The notes below the pieces were generated by a model. That model was not told where the DNA came from. It saw only the letters and a list, made by a program, of their open reading frames with translations, and ran no database searches. A DNA stretch of 64,000 nucleotides from Affinundibacterium amnicola (lineage in GTDB: Bacteria; Pseudomonadota; Gammaproteobacteria; Burkholderiales; Burkholderiaceae_D). Every line of letters begins with the position of its first letter. Positions within the stretch are counted from its first letter, which is position 1. The position numbers and the translations under genes were made by a program. This document shows, in pieces, positions 28,998-37,956 of this stretch. Where the stretch lies: the NCBI RefSeq assembly GCF_014284275.1, contig NZ_JACOFU010000008.1:124001-188000 (forward strand), written 5' to 3'.

Positions 28998-31388
28998 GTG
29001 ACTAACACTAATGCAAGTAAGGATCGTCGTCACTTCTTACAAAGTTCACTCACGCTTGGTGCGCTAAGCTTAAGTCCTTTATCGCATGGACAAAACACCA
29101 AAACTAACAAGCAAATCCCGACCCGGGCGCAAGCAATACCGCTCAAACAAGTGCGGCTGTTGCCGTCACCCTATTTAAAAGCGCTGCAGGCTAATCAAGC
29201 GTATTTATTGCGATTAGATGCAGATCGCTTTCTCCATAATTACCATCGCTTCGCTGGGCTCGCAGTCAAAGGCAAGATCTATGGTGGCTGGGAATCCGAC
29301 ACCATCGCTGGCGAAGGACTTGGGCATTACTTGTCTGCTTTAGCATTGATGTTCGCGCAAACAGGCGAGGCAGAATTTCAAAGCCGAATCCAATACATCG
29401 TCATGGAATTAACGCGTGTACAAAAGGCACAAGGTGATGGCTATCTTGGTGGCTTCATGCGCAAGCGCCGTGATGGTAGCATCGTCGATGGCAAAGAAAT
29501 TTTCGCAGAAATGCTGCAAGGTGAAATTCGCTCCGCTGGCTTTGACCTGAATGGTTGTTGGGTTCCTTTTTACAATTGGCACAAGCTAATGGCAGGTCTG
29601 CTCGATGCGCATCAATTAACGGACAACGCACAAGCATTAGCTGTACTGATAGGACTCGCTGATTATATCGACCGCTTTTTTGCAGGTATCAATGAAGAAC
29701 AATTGCAGTTGATTCTTAACTGTGAACACGGTGGCATCAACGAAAGTTTTGCTGAACTCTATGCACGCACTGGCGACCGACGTTGGCTAGCGTTGGCACT
29801 CCGTCTGTATCATCACAAGGTACTGAAACCTTTAGAACAAGAACGTGATGAATTAGCGAACATCCACGCCAACACCCAGATACCCAAATTAATCGGCTTA
29901 GCGCGCCTGTATGAAGTGCATGGACAGCAAGCACACGCCAAAGCAGCCACGTATTTCTGGAAGCGCGTAACGCAGCATCATAGCTATGTGATTGGTGGAC
30001 ATGGTGATCGTGAATATTTTTTCGAAGCGGATACGATAGCCAAGCATTTGACCGAACAAACCTGCGAAGCATGCTGCAGCTATAACATGCTCAAACTGAC
30101 GCGTCATCTGTATAGCTGGCAACCCGATGCGGCCTACTTTGACTATTACGAACGCACCCATCTCAATCATATTCTGGCGCATCAAGATCCAACGACCGGT
30201 ATGTTCACCTATATGACACCGTTAATGTCAGGCGTCGCGCGTGCCTATTCAAGTGAGGAAAATGATTTCTGGTGTTGTGTTCTATCGGGGATGGAAAGCC
30301 ACGCCAAGCATGGCGATTCGATTTATTGGCACGACAAAGATAGTTTGTTAATCAATCTGTATATTCCATCCACGCTCGATTGGAAGCAGCAAGGCTTACA
30401 GCTAGAAATGCAGACGGCATATCCCTATCAAGAAGAAATTATATTCAGGGTACAACAAGCCAGTCGCCGTAAAAAATTGAATCTAGCGTTTCGTATTCCG
30501 AGTTGGGCAAAAGAATATCAAATCCATGTCAATGACAAGCCGCTCACAACGCAGCTTGAAAAAAATTACCTCGTCGTGCAAAGAGAATGGCGCAAAGGCG
30601 ATGTGATACGGCTGACTTTACCAATGGCTTTGCGTATGGAAAAGGCGCAAGGAAGCCAGGATGTCGCTGCAATACTACGCGGCCCCATGGTGCTTGCTGC
30701 CGATCTTGGTGGAAGCGATCAAGCTTTTAATGGCATCGCGCCAGCCTTGGTAGGACAAAATATTTTGTCAGCCTTTTCCAGCATACAATCGAGCGCCGCA
30801 CATTACCAAAGCAAGGGCATAGGGCGCCCACATGATCTGCAATTCAAGCCCTTCTACGCTCAATATACACGCCGCTCTGCGGTCTATTTTTCCATCTATG
30901 ACGATGCCGCTTGGCAGCAAGCAGAAGCACAAGTAAAACTCGAACAAGCCCGCTTACACGCACTCAGTCTACGCGCAGTTGATGTGATGCATTTAGGTGA
31001 AATGCAAGCCGAGCGCGATCACCGATTGGAGGCCGATATTTCTTATCCGGTTGTGTATCGTGGCAAGAATGGTCGAGATGCCAGAACGGGTGGTTTTTTC
31101 AGCTTCTCTATGAAAGTCCAGCCCGGTCCTTTGGTATTACAAGCCACCTATTCTGGCGAAGAGAAAAACCGCGATTTCAGTATTACGGTAGATGAGGTAG
31201 AAATCGCGCATGTTGTTCTCAATGGAAATCGGGCTGGAGAATTTATCGAGCAAGAATACCCAATTCCTGAAGCACTCACGCAGGGCAAAGAGAAAATTCG
31301 CATTCGCTTTAATCCTAAAAATGGCCGTACTGCGGGTCCGGTGTTCGGCTGTCGTCTTTACAAAGCGAGTATCACCACAGCCTCATAA
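28998..31388 (+). CDS. Glycoside hydrolase family 127 (DUF1680) protein, Tat-exported
   Basis: A 796-residue GH127-type enzyme, the family of beta-L-arabinofuranosidases using a zinc-bound Cys nucleophile. An N-terminal DRRHFLQSSLTLGALSL is a twin-arginine-like signal (one Arg pair at residues 10-11), so periplasmic location is expected. The alpha-toroid domain spans about 60-460. The metal/catalytic Cys cluster is visible as EQTCEACCSYNMLKL near residue 355 and FWCCVLSGMESHAKHG near 424. A beta-sandwich follows. The start is a GTG with AAGGGAG seven bases upstream. No sugar transporter or other glycosidase is near; the 3' end overlaps the convergent AlkD gene by six bases. Confidence 0.88.
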   Translation: MTNTNASKDRRHFLQSSLTLGALSLSPLSHGQNTKTNKQIPTRAQAIPLKQVRLLPSPYLKALQANQAYLLRLDADRFLHNYHRFAGLAVKGKIYGGWESDTIAGEGLGHYLSALALMFAQTGEAEFQSRIQYIVMELTRVQKAQGDGYLGGFMRKRRDGSIVDGKEIFAEMLQGEIRSAGFDLNGCWVPFYNWHKLMAGLLDAHQLTDNAQALAVLIGLADYIDRFFAGINEEQLQLILNCEHGGINESFAELYARTGDRRWLALALRLYHHKVLKPLEQERDELANIHANTQIPKLIGLARLYEVHGQQAHAKAATYFWKRVTQHHSYVIGGHGDREYFFEADTIAKHLTEQTCEACCSYNMLKLTRHLYSWQPDAAYFDYYERTHLNHILAHQDPTTGMFTYMTPLMSGVARAYSSEENDFWCCVLSGMESHAKHGDSIYWHDKDSLLINLYIPSTLDWKQQGLQLEMQTAYPYQEEIIFRVQQASRRKKLNLAFRIPSWAKEYQIHVNDKPLTTQLEKNYLVVQREWRKGDVIRLTLPMALRMEKAQGSQDVAAILRGPMVLAADLGGSDQAFNGIAPALVGQNILSAFSSIQSSAAHYQSKGIGRPHDLQFKPFYAQYTRRSAVYFSIYDDAAWQQAEAQVKLEQARLHALSLRAVDVMHLGEMQAERDHRLEADISYPVVYRGKNGRDARTGGFFSFSMKVQPGPLVLQATYSGEEKNRDFSITVDEVEIAHVVLNGNRAGEFIEQEYPIPEALTQGKEKIRIRFNPKNGRTAGPVFGCRLYKASITTAS

Positions 31389-32072
31389 ATGCTTTAGCGC
31401 TTCACGTACACTAAGCGCAGAAAAGTGAGTTTGATGCGCTTTCACAAAATCGCGAACTTGATCTGGTTGCCATCTTGCGTAATCCCGCAATGCCCAACCA
31501 ATCGCTTTACGAATGAAGAAATCTTCTTCAGCGGCGAGTTGTAAGGCATATGAGAATAAACGCGCGGTATCGGTTTGCAAACGCCAGCCCAATTGATGCG
31601 TCATGGCAATCCGTCGAACCCACATCGACGAATGGAGCAATGCCTGATCCATCGTATCTTGAGCATCAGGCGAGCGTGCCCGTGTCAAGAAGACGATATC
31701 GCCAATCACCGCAGCCAAGCCATCGACGCTATCCCACCAAGATTTTTTCTGCGCCAGTTGAATCAATGTAGAGACGTCTTGCAGACGCAATATCTTTTTG
31801 TGTTGCGCCAATAAATCAATCGCAATGTATTGATACTCACGTTGCGGCAATTCCCACAATAAATCTGCGAATTGTAAAACTTCGGGCGCGCTGAACTTGG
31901 ATTTACCGGTGGCTTGTAAGATTTGTGCTAACAGCTGTCGTCGCAAAGGCGTTTTGATACCCAGAAAATCAAACTGATCGCGCATATAGGCGCGCATCGC
32001 AGACGCATGCTCAGGGTTAGCGTTCAGTTGCAAACTGCTCCGGATTTCTTGGACAAATTGATCAGCTAACAT
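31383..32072 (-). CDS. AlkD-like DNA alkylation repair protein
   Basis: A 229-residue all-helical HEAT-repeat protein of the AlkD/AlkC group, DNA glycosylases that excise N3/N7-alkylated purines. The conserved residues are seen in KKSWWDSVDGLAA (Trp and Asp) near 115 and SSMWVRRIAMTHQL (Arg) near 145. The ATG at 32072 gives the usual N-terminus with AMRAYMRDQFDFLGIKTP near 30; the frame continues upstream to a TTG at 32117 that lies 10 bases after the preceding gene. It is co-directional with the Cys/Gly-rich gene. Confidence 0.87.
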   Translation of the reverse strand: MLADQFVQEIRSSLQLNANPEHASAMRAYMRDQFDFLGIKTPLRRQLLAQILQATGKSKFSAPEVLQFADLLWELPQREYQYIAIDLLAQHKKILRLQDVSTLIQLAQKKSWWDSVDGLAAVIGDIVFLTRARSPDAQDTMDQALLHSSMWVRRIAMTHQLGWRLQTDTARLFSYALQLAAEEDFFIRKAIGWALRDYARWQPDQVRDFVKAHQTHFSALSVREALKHL

Positions 32073-32127
32073 GAGGATTGCACGACGAGTTGGAGACAGC
32101 CTTAATGATAAACGCAATCAGTCCCAA

Positions 32128-32940
32128 CTAGCTACAACCGCCACCACAACCCGATCCGCAACTACCGCCATCACCGCCGCCATCACTACCCGAATCACAA
32201 CTTGAGGTCTGCATGCCGCATGAACTTCCACATGAGCCGCCTTGTTGCGCGGCTTGTTCTGCTTGCTTACGTTGATGGAGCTCTAGCATAGGCGCAGTGA
32301 TCAATCCTAAAGCCATCAGCTGCGCTGGTTCAAAACTACTTGGATAAAATGTGGTGCCAGTACCCTTACCCAACAAACTCATGTTTTGCCAGCCAATCCG
32401 GCCTCCCTGCATTTGATAGCTGTAACCGCGTGGCATTTTCAGGCGTTGGTCTAAGGTGAATAGGTCTGGAGCAAAGTGACTTAGCGGATCTTTGCCAGCA
32501 ATCCGTCGTAGTTGTAGCAGCGTCGCCGCTAAGGCTGCACTCATGTCCGATTCCATCTGCGTGGCTTCAACATGCGGGATCTCTCGACCAAAATGTTGGC
32601 GACAGAAACGCTCCACCGTTTGCGCTTTAAAATCCGACTGCGGCAAGCTAAGCCAAGCATGCCAAATCGAATCGGCAGCTTTCGATGGCAATCCGCAGGC
32701 ATGTTCACTACGTCGCACGCAATCAAAAAACATCATCAAGCCTTCTGCTGCTTGGATAAAAAAAACGGCATCACTAGGGATGCCGGTAAATTCATTCTTT
32801 GCACTGCGTTGCCAATGTGGGAGCAAACCCGAAGGTAGCTCACTGAGCTGGTGTCGATACTTGGATTGACGAATAAGATGTTGAAATCGATGTTGCTGTA
32901 ATACCGCATCAATCCGCGTATAGATTTTTTGGAATACCAT
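32128..32940 (-). CDS. Hypothetical protein with Cys/Gly-rich C-terminal tail
   Basis: A 270-residue protein without signal peptide. The middle contains ADSIWHAWLSLPQSDF followed by FCRQHFGREIPH, a pattern that recalls the conserved Trp-His and FC motifs of glycine-rich-domain proteins (DUF1399); this is a tentative link. The last 35 residues hold six cysteines within Gly/Ser-rich sequence (CGSSCG, GSGCGGGCS). Such tails occur in bacterial membrane or surface proteins of unknown role. A strong AAGGAG ribosome site precedes the ATG. It is probably transcribed with the downstream AlkD gene. Confidence 0.7.
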   Translation of the reverse strand: MVFQKIYTRIDAVLQQHRFQHLIRQSKYRHQLSELPSGLLPHWQRSAKNEFTGIPSDAVFFIQAAEGLMMFFDCVRRSEHACGLPSKAADSIWHAWLSLPQSDFKAQTVERFCRQHFGREIPHVEATQMESDMSAALAATLLQLRRIAGKDPLSHFAPDLFTLDQRLKMPRGYSYQMQGGRIGWQNMSLLGKGTGTTFYPSSFEPAQLMALGLITAPMLELHQRKQAEQAAQQGGSCGSSCGMQTSSCDSGSDGGGDGGSCGSGCGGGCS

Positions 32941-33096
32941 TTGATCTCCTTTATTATTGTTTTTAGTTTTTTATATGTGCTCTGTTTGCGCTTTGATTTT
33001 AAGCTTGAAAGATGACAAATTTGTGACAAAATCGCGGCCTATTAAACAAAAACTAGTCCTGTTGTAGAAAGCCTACATTCGGCTCCTGAACCATCT

Positions 33097-34392
33097 TCAG
33101 GCTAAGCCCAAAGCCAGTAAACACGCCAAAATCAACAACAAACTTAGCAAACCCAATACGCGGGTTTTAATTCCAACCACGTTGCCGCCCATGATCTCGG
33201 TATTTTGTGCGATCAAGAGCAAGGCCACCACATGCAATGGCAGTAAAACCGCATTGACGACTTGGCTAGAATAAATCAAGGGAATTAAGGGCAAACCCGG
33301 TATCGAAACCACACTCGCGGCTGCCACAGTCAACACGATAAACGCGGCATAAAAGTATTGAAAATGCTTGGAATCTAAGTCCAGTGAAGCGGGTGCGCCT
33401 ATGCCTTCTGCGATTGAATACGCGGTCGCAATCGGTACGATGGCAGCAGCCAACAAAGAGGCACCTAGTAAACCAACACCGAATAAAATCGTGGCAAATG
33501 ATCCCGCCAAAGGTTGCAATGCCAACGCCACATCACTGGCATCTTTAATGTGTATAGCTGATTGATGCAAAGTTGCAGCGCAAGCGATTGCAATGGCGAT
33601 GCCGATCACGCCCGTCAACACAGAACCAATCACCACATCAACTTGTTCCCAACGCAAATTCTTCACCGAGATTTTTTTATCCACCGCATAGGATTGAATA
33701 AAAGCCAAGCCCCATGGTGCCAAGGTTGTTCCTAAGGTAGCAGCAATCGCAATCCAACCCAATTGATTATCGGGAAGATTGGGAATCAAAGCACCATGCA
33801 CCACGGCTGACCAATCGGGTTTCGCCAATATGCCATCGACAATGTACAAAGCCAGCGTTGCAGAAATGAATAACAGGATTTTTTCTATGCGATGAAAAGA
33901 ACCGAGCACCACGACCAGACAAATCAAGAACGCAGCAATCGGCGCACTGATCCAAGAAGGAACGCCTATCATGCCAAGCGCCGCGGCGATGCCTGCGTAT
34001 TCAGCACAGATGGTGCCAAAATTGGCGAACAGTAAACCGATGACGGCAGCGTATGCCCAATGCCGCCCCCAATACTGGCGAATCACACCGACAAAGCCCA
34101 AACCAGTAGCTGCGCCGATGCGTACTGCCAGCATGTGAAACTGCACCAGTAGCAAAGTCGAGAGGGGGATGATCCACAAAAAACGATAACCGTACTCGGT
34201 GCCTAAAATCGAATAGGTGGTAATACCAGCCGGATCATCATCCGATAAACCAGCCAGCAAACCCGGTCCGAGTACCGCCATAAACGCGACCAGCCAACCC
34301 AAACCAGTCGCCCGATATTGCGCAAATTGTGCCGCGATGCCGCGCTTGTGATGCGCAATCGCATGCGGATACCGGCGCGAGTTTTTTGTCAT
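33097..34392 (-). CDS. Nramp-family metal transporter with divergent motifs
   Basis: A 431-residue membrane protein with the LeuT-type Nramp fold, about 11 helices. In the two unwound metal-binding helices the canonical motifs are changed: TM1 reads SDDDPAGIT instead of DPGN, and TM6 reads GTTLAPWGLAF, so the Met-Pro-His that binds soft transition metals becomes Ala-Pro-Trp. This suggests a substrate other than typical Mn2+/Fe2+ (for example Mg2+, as reported for Nramp-related magnesium transporters), but that is inference. It follows ggt with a 78-base gap and the same direction; no metal regulator is seen. Confidence 0.85.
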   Translation of the reverse strand: MTKNSRRYPHAIAHHKRGIAAQFAQYRATGLGWLVAFMAVLGPGLLAGLSDDDPAGITTYSILGTEYGYRFLWIIPLSTLLLVQFHMLAVRIGAATGLGFVGVIRQYWGRHWAYAAVIGLLFANFGTICAEYAGIAAALGMIGVPSWISAPIAAFLICLVVVLGSFHRIEKILLFISATLALYIVDGILAKPDWSAVVHGALIPNLPDNQLGWIAIAATLGTTLAPWGLAFIQSYAVDKKISVKNLRWEQVDVVIGSVLTGVIGIAIAIACAATLHQSAIHIKDASDVALALQPLAGSFATILFGVGLLGASLLAAAIVPIATAYSIAEGIGAPASLDLDSKHFQYFYAAFIVLTVAAASVVSIPGLPLIPLIYSSQVVNAVLLPLHVVALLLIAQNTEIMGGNVVGIKTRVLGLLSLLLILACLLALGLA

Positions 34393-34470
34393 AGCGTTCC
34401 TAAGGTGTGCAACAAAACGATCTTTGATACTACACCCTAGAACCTCCAGAGAACCCTGATTAGCGCAAGC

Positions 34471-36273
34471 TTAATGCGCTTTCTTTTGTACTAAGGCACT
34501 ACCAACACCATGTCGCGCTGGCTCACTAATCGCGGTGACGGTGCCATCGGGATTAAAACGAATCGCACTTGCTGCGCCAATCTCGGCATCGCTTTTATCC
34601 AGATTCCATTGATGACCAAAACGCGCCAAACCCGTCGCTTGTGCGCCTCCAATAAAATTGGGTTCTACCTGAGTCTGCTCGGCATTACGTTCGGACATAC
34701 GCGGCGCAGCCATGGCGCGCAGCATGTCCATATTTAAATCAATATGATTGACGATGGTTTGTAACACCGTCGTGATGATGGTCGAACCACCAGGACTGCC
34801 GACCGTGAATGCAGGCTTACCATCTTTAAACGCAATCACGGGCGCAATGCTGCTACGCGGACGTTTGCCCGCTTCAGGGATATTCGGATGCGGCGCAGTG
34901 AAATCAAAATCGCTCAATTCATTATTCAACAAGAAGCCATAGCCGGGCACCACCATGCCATTGCCACCCCAGTCTTCTATCGTATAAGTGTAAGCAACAA
35001 TATTCCCTTCTTTATCGCTCACCGTCAGATGCGTGGTGTGATTGCTTTCTTCTTTCACCACTGCTGGCGCTGAGCCAGCGAACACACGCGGGCGCAAGGG
35101 AACACTGGGGTCTTGTTGGAATTGATAAGGGTCACCCGGCAAGGCTGCAAGTGTGCGGCTCGCCGCTTGATCGAGACGAATTTGTTGCGCTCTTTGTTTG
35201 CTGTAATCTTTGTTCAGCAAACCCGCGACCGGCACATCGACAAATTCAGGATCACCGATATAAGCATTGCGATCAGCAAAGGCTAAACGTGAAGCCTCCA
35301 GATACAAATGCTCAACCTGCTGGCGTGACATTTTTTTGGTGTCAAAGTTTTCCAAAATGTTCAAAGCCAATGCCACCGTCAAACCGCCACTACTAGGTGC
35401 ACCGAGCGCATATAAGTCATAGCCGCGATAAGTGCTGTGGAGGGGCAAGCGTGTTCGGACTTCGTAATTGAGTAAATCAGCTTGCGTCATATTGCCGGGG
35501 CGGACTTTGGCATTGCCATGCACGGGTGGATTATTCACGGTATTCAATAGCGCATCAGCGATTTTGCCGCGATAGAAAGCGTTCGCGCCAGCTTGGGCTA
35601 AGATTTTGTAAGTCTTCGCTAAGTCGGGATTTTTGAAGGCATAACCGATGGGCAAAGGCTTGCCTTCGTGCAGATACAAAGCACTGCTGGAGCTATACAA
35701 GGCAAATTTTTTCGCCGCACCGCTATTTAGGTGGTGAAAAATTGGGGAGATCTTAAATCCTTGCTCGGCAGTTTGAATCGCGGGTGCCAAGACCTGTTTG
35801 AACTGCATACTGCCATAGCGTTTCAAGGCTTCATCCCAAGCCCGCACTGTGCCCGGCACACCAACGGATCTGCCGCTACTAACTGCGTCTTCCCATGCGA
35901 TCGCTTTACCATTTTCTGTAAAAATATCGGAACGTACACTAGCAGGGGCAGTTTCACGATGATCTAAGACCACGAAACGTTTTTCCTTCGCCAAATAGAT
36001 CAGCATAAAACCACCACCGCCAATGCCGCAACTAAACGGATCAGTCACGCCGAGTGTTGCTGCTGCGGCGACAGCTGCATCAATTGCATTACCACCTTGA
36101 TTCAAAATTTTCAGTGCGGATTGCGATGCGGTTTCGTTGATACTTGCCACCGCGCCGCCAGTTCCGGTGGCAATCGGGGTTTTATTTGTTGCGAAAACAG
36201 GCGTGGCAGAAAAACTCAAGCTCACGGCGAGACTAATGAAAAGCAGAGAAGAGGAATGACGCTGAAGAGACAT
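34471..36273 (-). CDS. ggt: Gamma-glutamyltransferase
   Basis: A 600-residue periplasmic gamma-glutamyltranspeptidase, which cleaves the gamma-glutamyl bond of glutathione and similar compounds. A signal peptide (about 1-27) precedes the large subunit. The autocleavage and nucleophile Thr is in NHTTHLTVSDKEGN near residue 410, where the precursor splits into two subunits. The following DWGGNGMVVPGYGFLLNNE contains the substrate-loop motif. Length is normal. The ATG at 36273 is used; a TTG three codons upstream is less likely. Confidence 0.93.
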   Translation of the reverse strand: MSLQRHSSSLLFISLAVSLSFSATPVFATNKTPIATGTGGAVASINETASQSALKILNQGGNAIDAAVAAAATLGVTDPFSCGIGGGGFMLIYLAKEKRFVVLDHRETAPASVRSDIFTENGKAIAWEDAVSSGRSVGVPGTVRAWDEALKRYGSMQFKQVLAPAIQTAEQGFKISPIFHHLNSGAAKKFALYSSSSALYLHEGKPLPIGYAFKNPDLAKTYKILAQAGANAFYRGKIADALLNTVNNPPVHGNAKVRPGNMTQADLLNYEVRTRLPLHSTYRGYDLYALGAPSSGGLTVALALNILENFDTKKMSRQQVEHLYLEASRLAFADRNAYIGDPEFVDVPVAGLLNKDYSKQRAQQIRLDQAASRTLAALPGDPYQFQQDPSVPLRPRVFAGSAPAVVKEESNHTTHLTVSDKEGNIVAYTYTIEDWGGNGMVVPGYGFLLNNELSDFDFTAPHPNIPEAGKRPRSSIAPVIAFKDGKPAFTVGSPGGSTIITTVLQTIVNHIDLNMDMLRAMAAPRMSERNAEQTQVEPNFIGGAQATGLARFGHQWNLDKSDAEIGAASAIRFNPDGTVTAISEPARHGVGSALVQKKAH

Positions 36274-36595
36274 AAGATGCAATCCGTCGAAATAAAAGAT
36301 GAAACCGGTGAGGAATACCGCGTTTCTCTACATTAACGGATACTTTCGAAGCTTGCTACCATTAGCAAAACTCAAAATCCAGTCTGTGGTATTTGAGCAC
36401 GCCGTACACATCTCGAGTTTAAGCCAGAATTTCCATCAGGATTTGAGACGATGGTGGATGCACTTTTCGAGGCAGTTTTTACGTGAATGAGGCGCAAATA
36501 GCTAGCTATTTGCAACGAAGAACGAAAAAAATGGCCGAAAATGCGCCGCCAGCGTTCAAATAGCGTCGAAGACGCGCCTAATGGAAAATCTGGGT
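36274..36595. other. Intergenic region with a 20-bp perfect palindrome
   Basis: A 322-base stretch upstream of ggt. It contains a perfect 20-bp palindrome, GCAAATAGCTAGCTATTTGC, at 36494-36513, between two strings reading as short peptides only. No gene is supported. Confidence 0.55.
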
Positions 36596-36838
36596 TTATG
36601 CCAAACCGAGCTTTTGCATCATACTGGATCGAATGAGCGGCGCTTTCTTGATGATAATGAGCTTTTCGCCTTCCATCACAATCAACATTTTTACTGGCGC
36701 GGTACTTTTTGCTTGTTGGTTCCCAGTGCCTGACCAATAGTGAAAAACCAATACCAAACACATAATACCCAGTATTAGTGTCGCAAACCTTTCGATGATT
36801 TGGCGTAGTAATCCACGTAATTGCGATATCTTTTTCAT
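36596..36838 (-). CDS. Small membrane-anchored hypothetical protein, 80 aa
   Basis: A short protein with one clear membrane segment (FATLILGIMCLVLVFHYW, about residues 18-35) after a basic N-terminus, so type II orientation is likely. The soluble tail is basic. The ATG is preceded by a GAGAGATG region that may act as ribosome site. No family recognised. Composition is plausible for a real gene. Confidence 0.45.
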   Translation of the reverse strand: MKKISQLRGLLRQIIERFATLILGIMCLVLVFHYWSGTGNQQAKSTAPVKMLIVMEGEKLIIIKKAPLIRSSMMQKLGLA

Positions 36839-37137
36839 TTTGCATCTCTCTCTAAAAGCCCTGATGCATCAAGTAATGCAGAATTTGTGCCAGATTCGTA
36901 ATTATTCTAAGTATTTGATTTTATTGAATTTCATATTCGAACTATGGATTTATCTAGCATTACGGACAGTCAATTGCGGACGACCACGGACAGTTCTGGT
37001 CTAGTGTTGCAAATCGAATTTAAAGTGCTTGCTTAGTCGCAAATAAGGCTTGCAATGCAGCAATTCAGAAAGGCATAATGAATTTTGGTCTTTTCACAAA
37101 CATAGCATGACGCGCCGCAGAAAATAAAAGTATAGAA

Positions 37138-37884
37138 ATGGTAAGCATAAAAAGCATAATGCAACTTTTTATCCTGGCGATATTATGCGGATGCTCAAGT
37201 AAGGTGCTGGCAGAATCGACAATCACGGTAGTCTGGCCTGCTCGGCCACCATTTCAATATGTAGAAAATGGTGTCGCTAAAGGTGTAAGACTAGAACGTG
37301 CGAAACAAGTTTTTTCACTGGCTCGCTTACCAGTTGAATTAATCGAAGAGCCGGCGAAAAGAATTTGGGCTAATTTTGCCGCAGGTAAAAAGAACTACTG
37401 CTCATTTGACTGGTATAAATTGCCAGAACGCGAACAGATTGTGCAGTTCTCTGTCGCTTTTGAAAAAACCCCGCCTTATTCCGTACTGACAAATCAAATT
37501 GCCGAAGCGCGCGTCACTACCCACAAAAATCTTCGTTCTTTAATGGCCGATCCCGAACTCACTTTGGGCTCACTTGATTCGGTCAGCTATGGCAGAGAAT
37601 TAGAATCCATGATTTTCTATAGCAGGAATAAGCAACTTCGCATGAATGTACTGCCTAGAATCATGGCACGGATGATAGGCGCGAACCGTGCTTCATATAT
37701 GCTCATCGACAAGCGTGAGTGGGAATTTATGAAGATCGGTGATAGTTACATCAGCAATACGCGTATTTTAGATCTCGAAGGCGTCCCAGAAGGTCTCGAT
37801 AGCTTTATCGTTTGTAGTAAAGATGTATCTACCTCCATCATGACAAAGTTAAACGCGGCAATTGTGAAAGTCAGTTCGAATTAA
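37138..37884 (+). CDS. Periplasmic solute-binding-like protein (SBP_bac_3 type)
   Basis: A 248-residue exported protein. The N-terminus is hydrophobic and contains LAILCGCSS, which could be a lipobox or a simple signal peptide ending VLA. The mature part starts STITVVWPARPPFQYVENG and continues VAKGVRLERAKQVF, the usual N-terminal lobe of amino-acid-binding-type proteins (FxYxExG pattern). No transporter genes are adjacent. It lies 72 bases before a diguanylate cyclase, so it may act as its periplasmic signal input; this is inference. Confidence 0.7.
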   Translation: MVSIKSIMQLFILAILCGCSSKVLAESTITVVWPARPPFQYVENGVAKGVRLERAKQVFSLARLPVELIEEPAKRIWANFAAGKKNYCSFDWYKLPEREQIVQFSVAFEKTPPYSVLTNQIAEARVTTHKNLRSLMADPELTLGSLDSVSYGRELESMIFYSRNKQLRMNVLPRIMARMIGANRASYMLIDKREWEFMKIGDSYISNTRILDLEGVPEGLDSFIVCSKDVSTSIMTKLNAAIVKVSSN

Positions 37885-37956
37885 TTCCATGTATTTAACC
37901 AATCCAGAACAACTCGCAAGCATGCATCTAATCCATTACCAACTTAAGTCCTCACG

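Noticed and set aside
36372..36845. 157-codon minus-strand frame overlapping the small membrane protein
   Set aside because: The overlapping frame at 36596-36838 has a membrane helix and a better start; this one has no consistent protein character.
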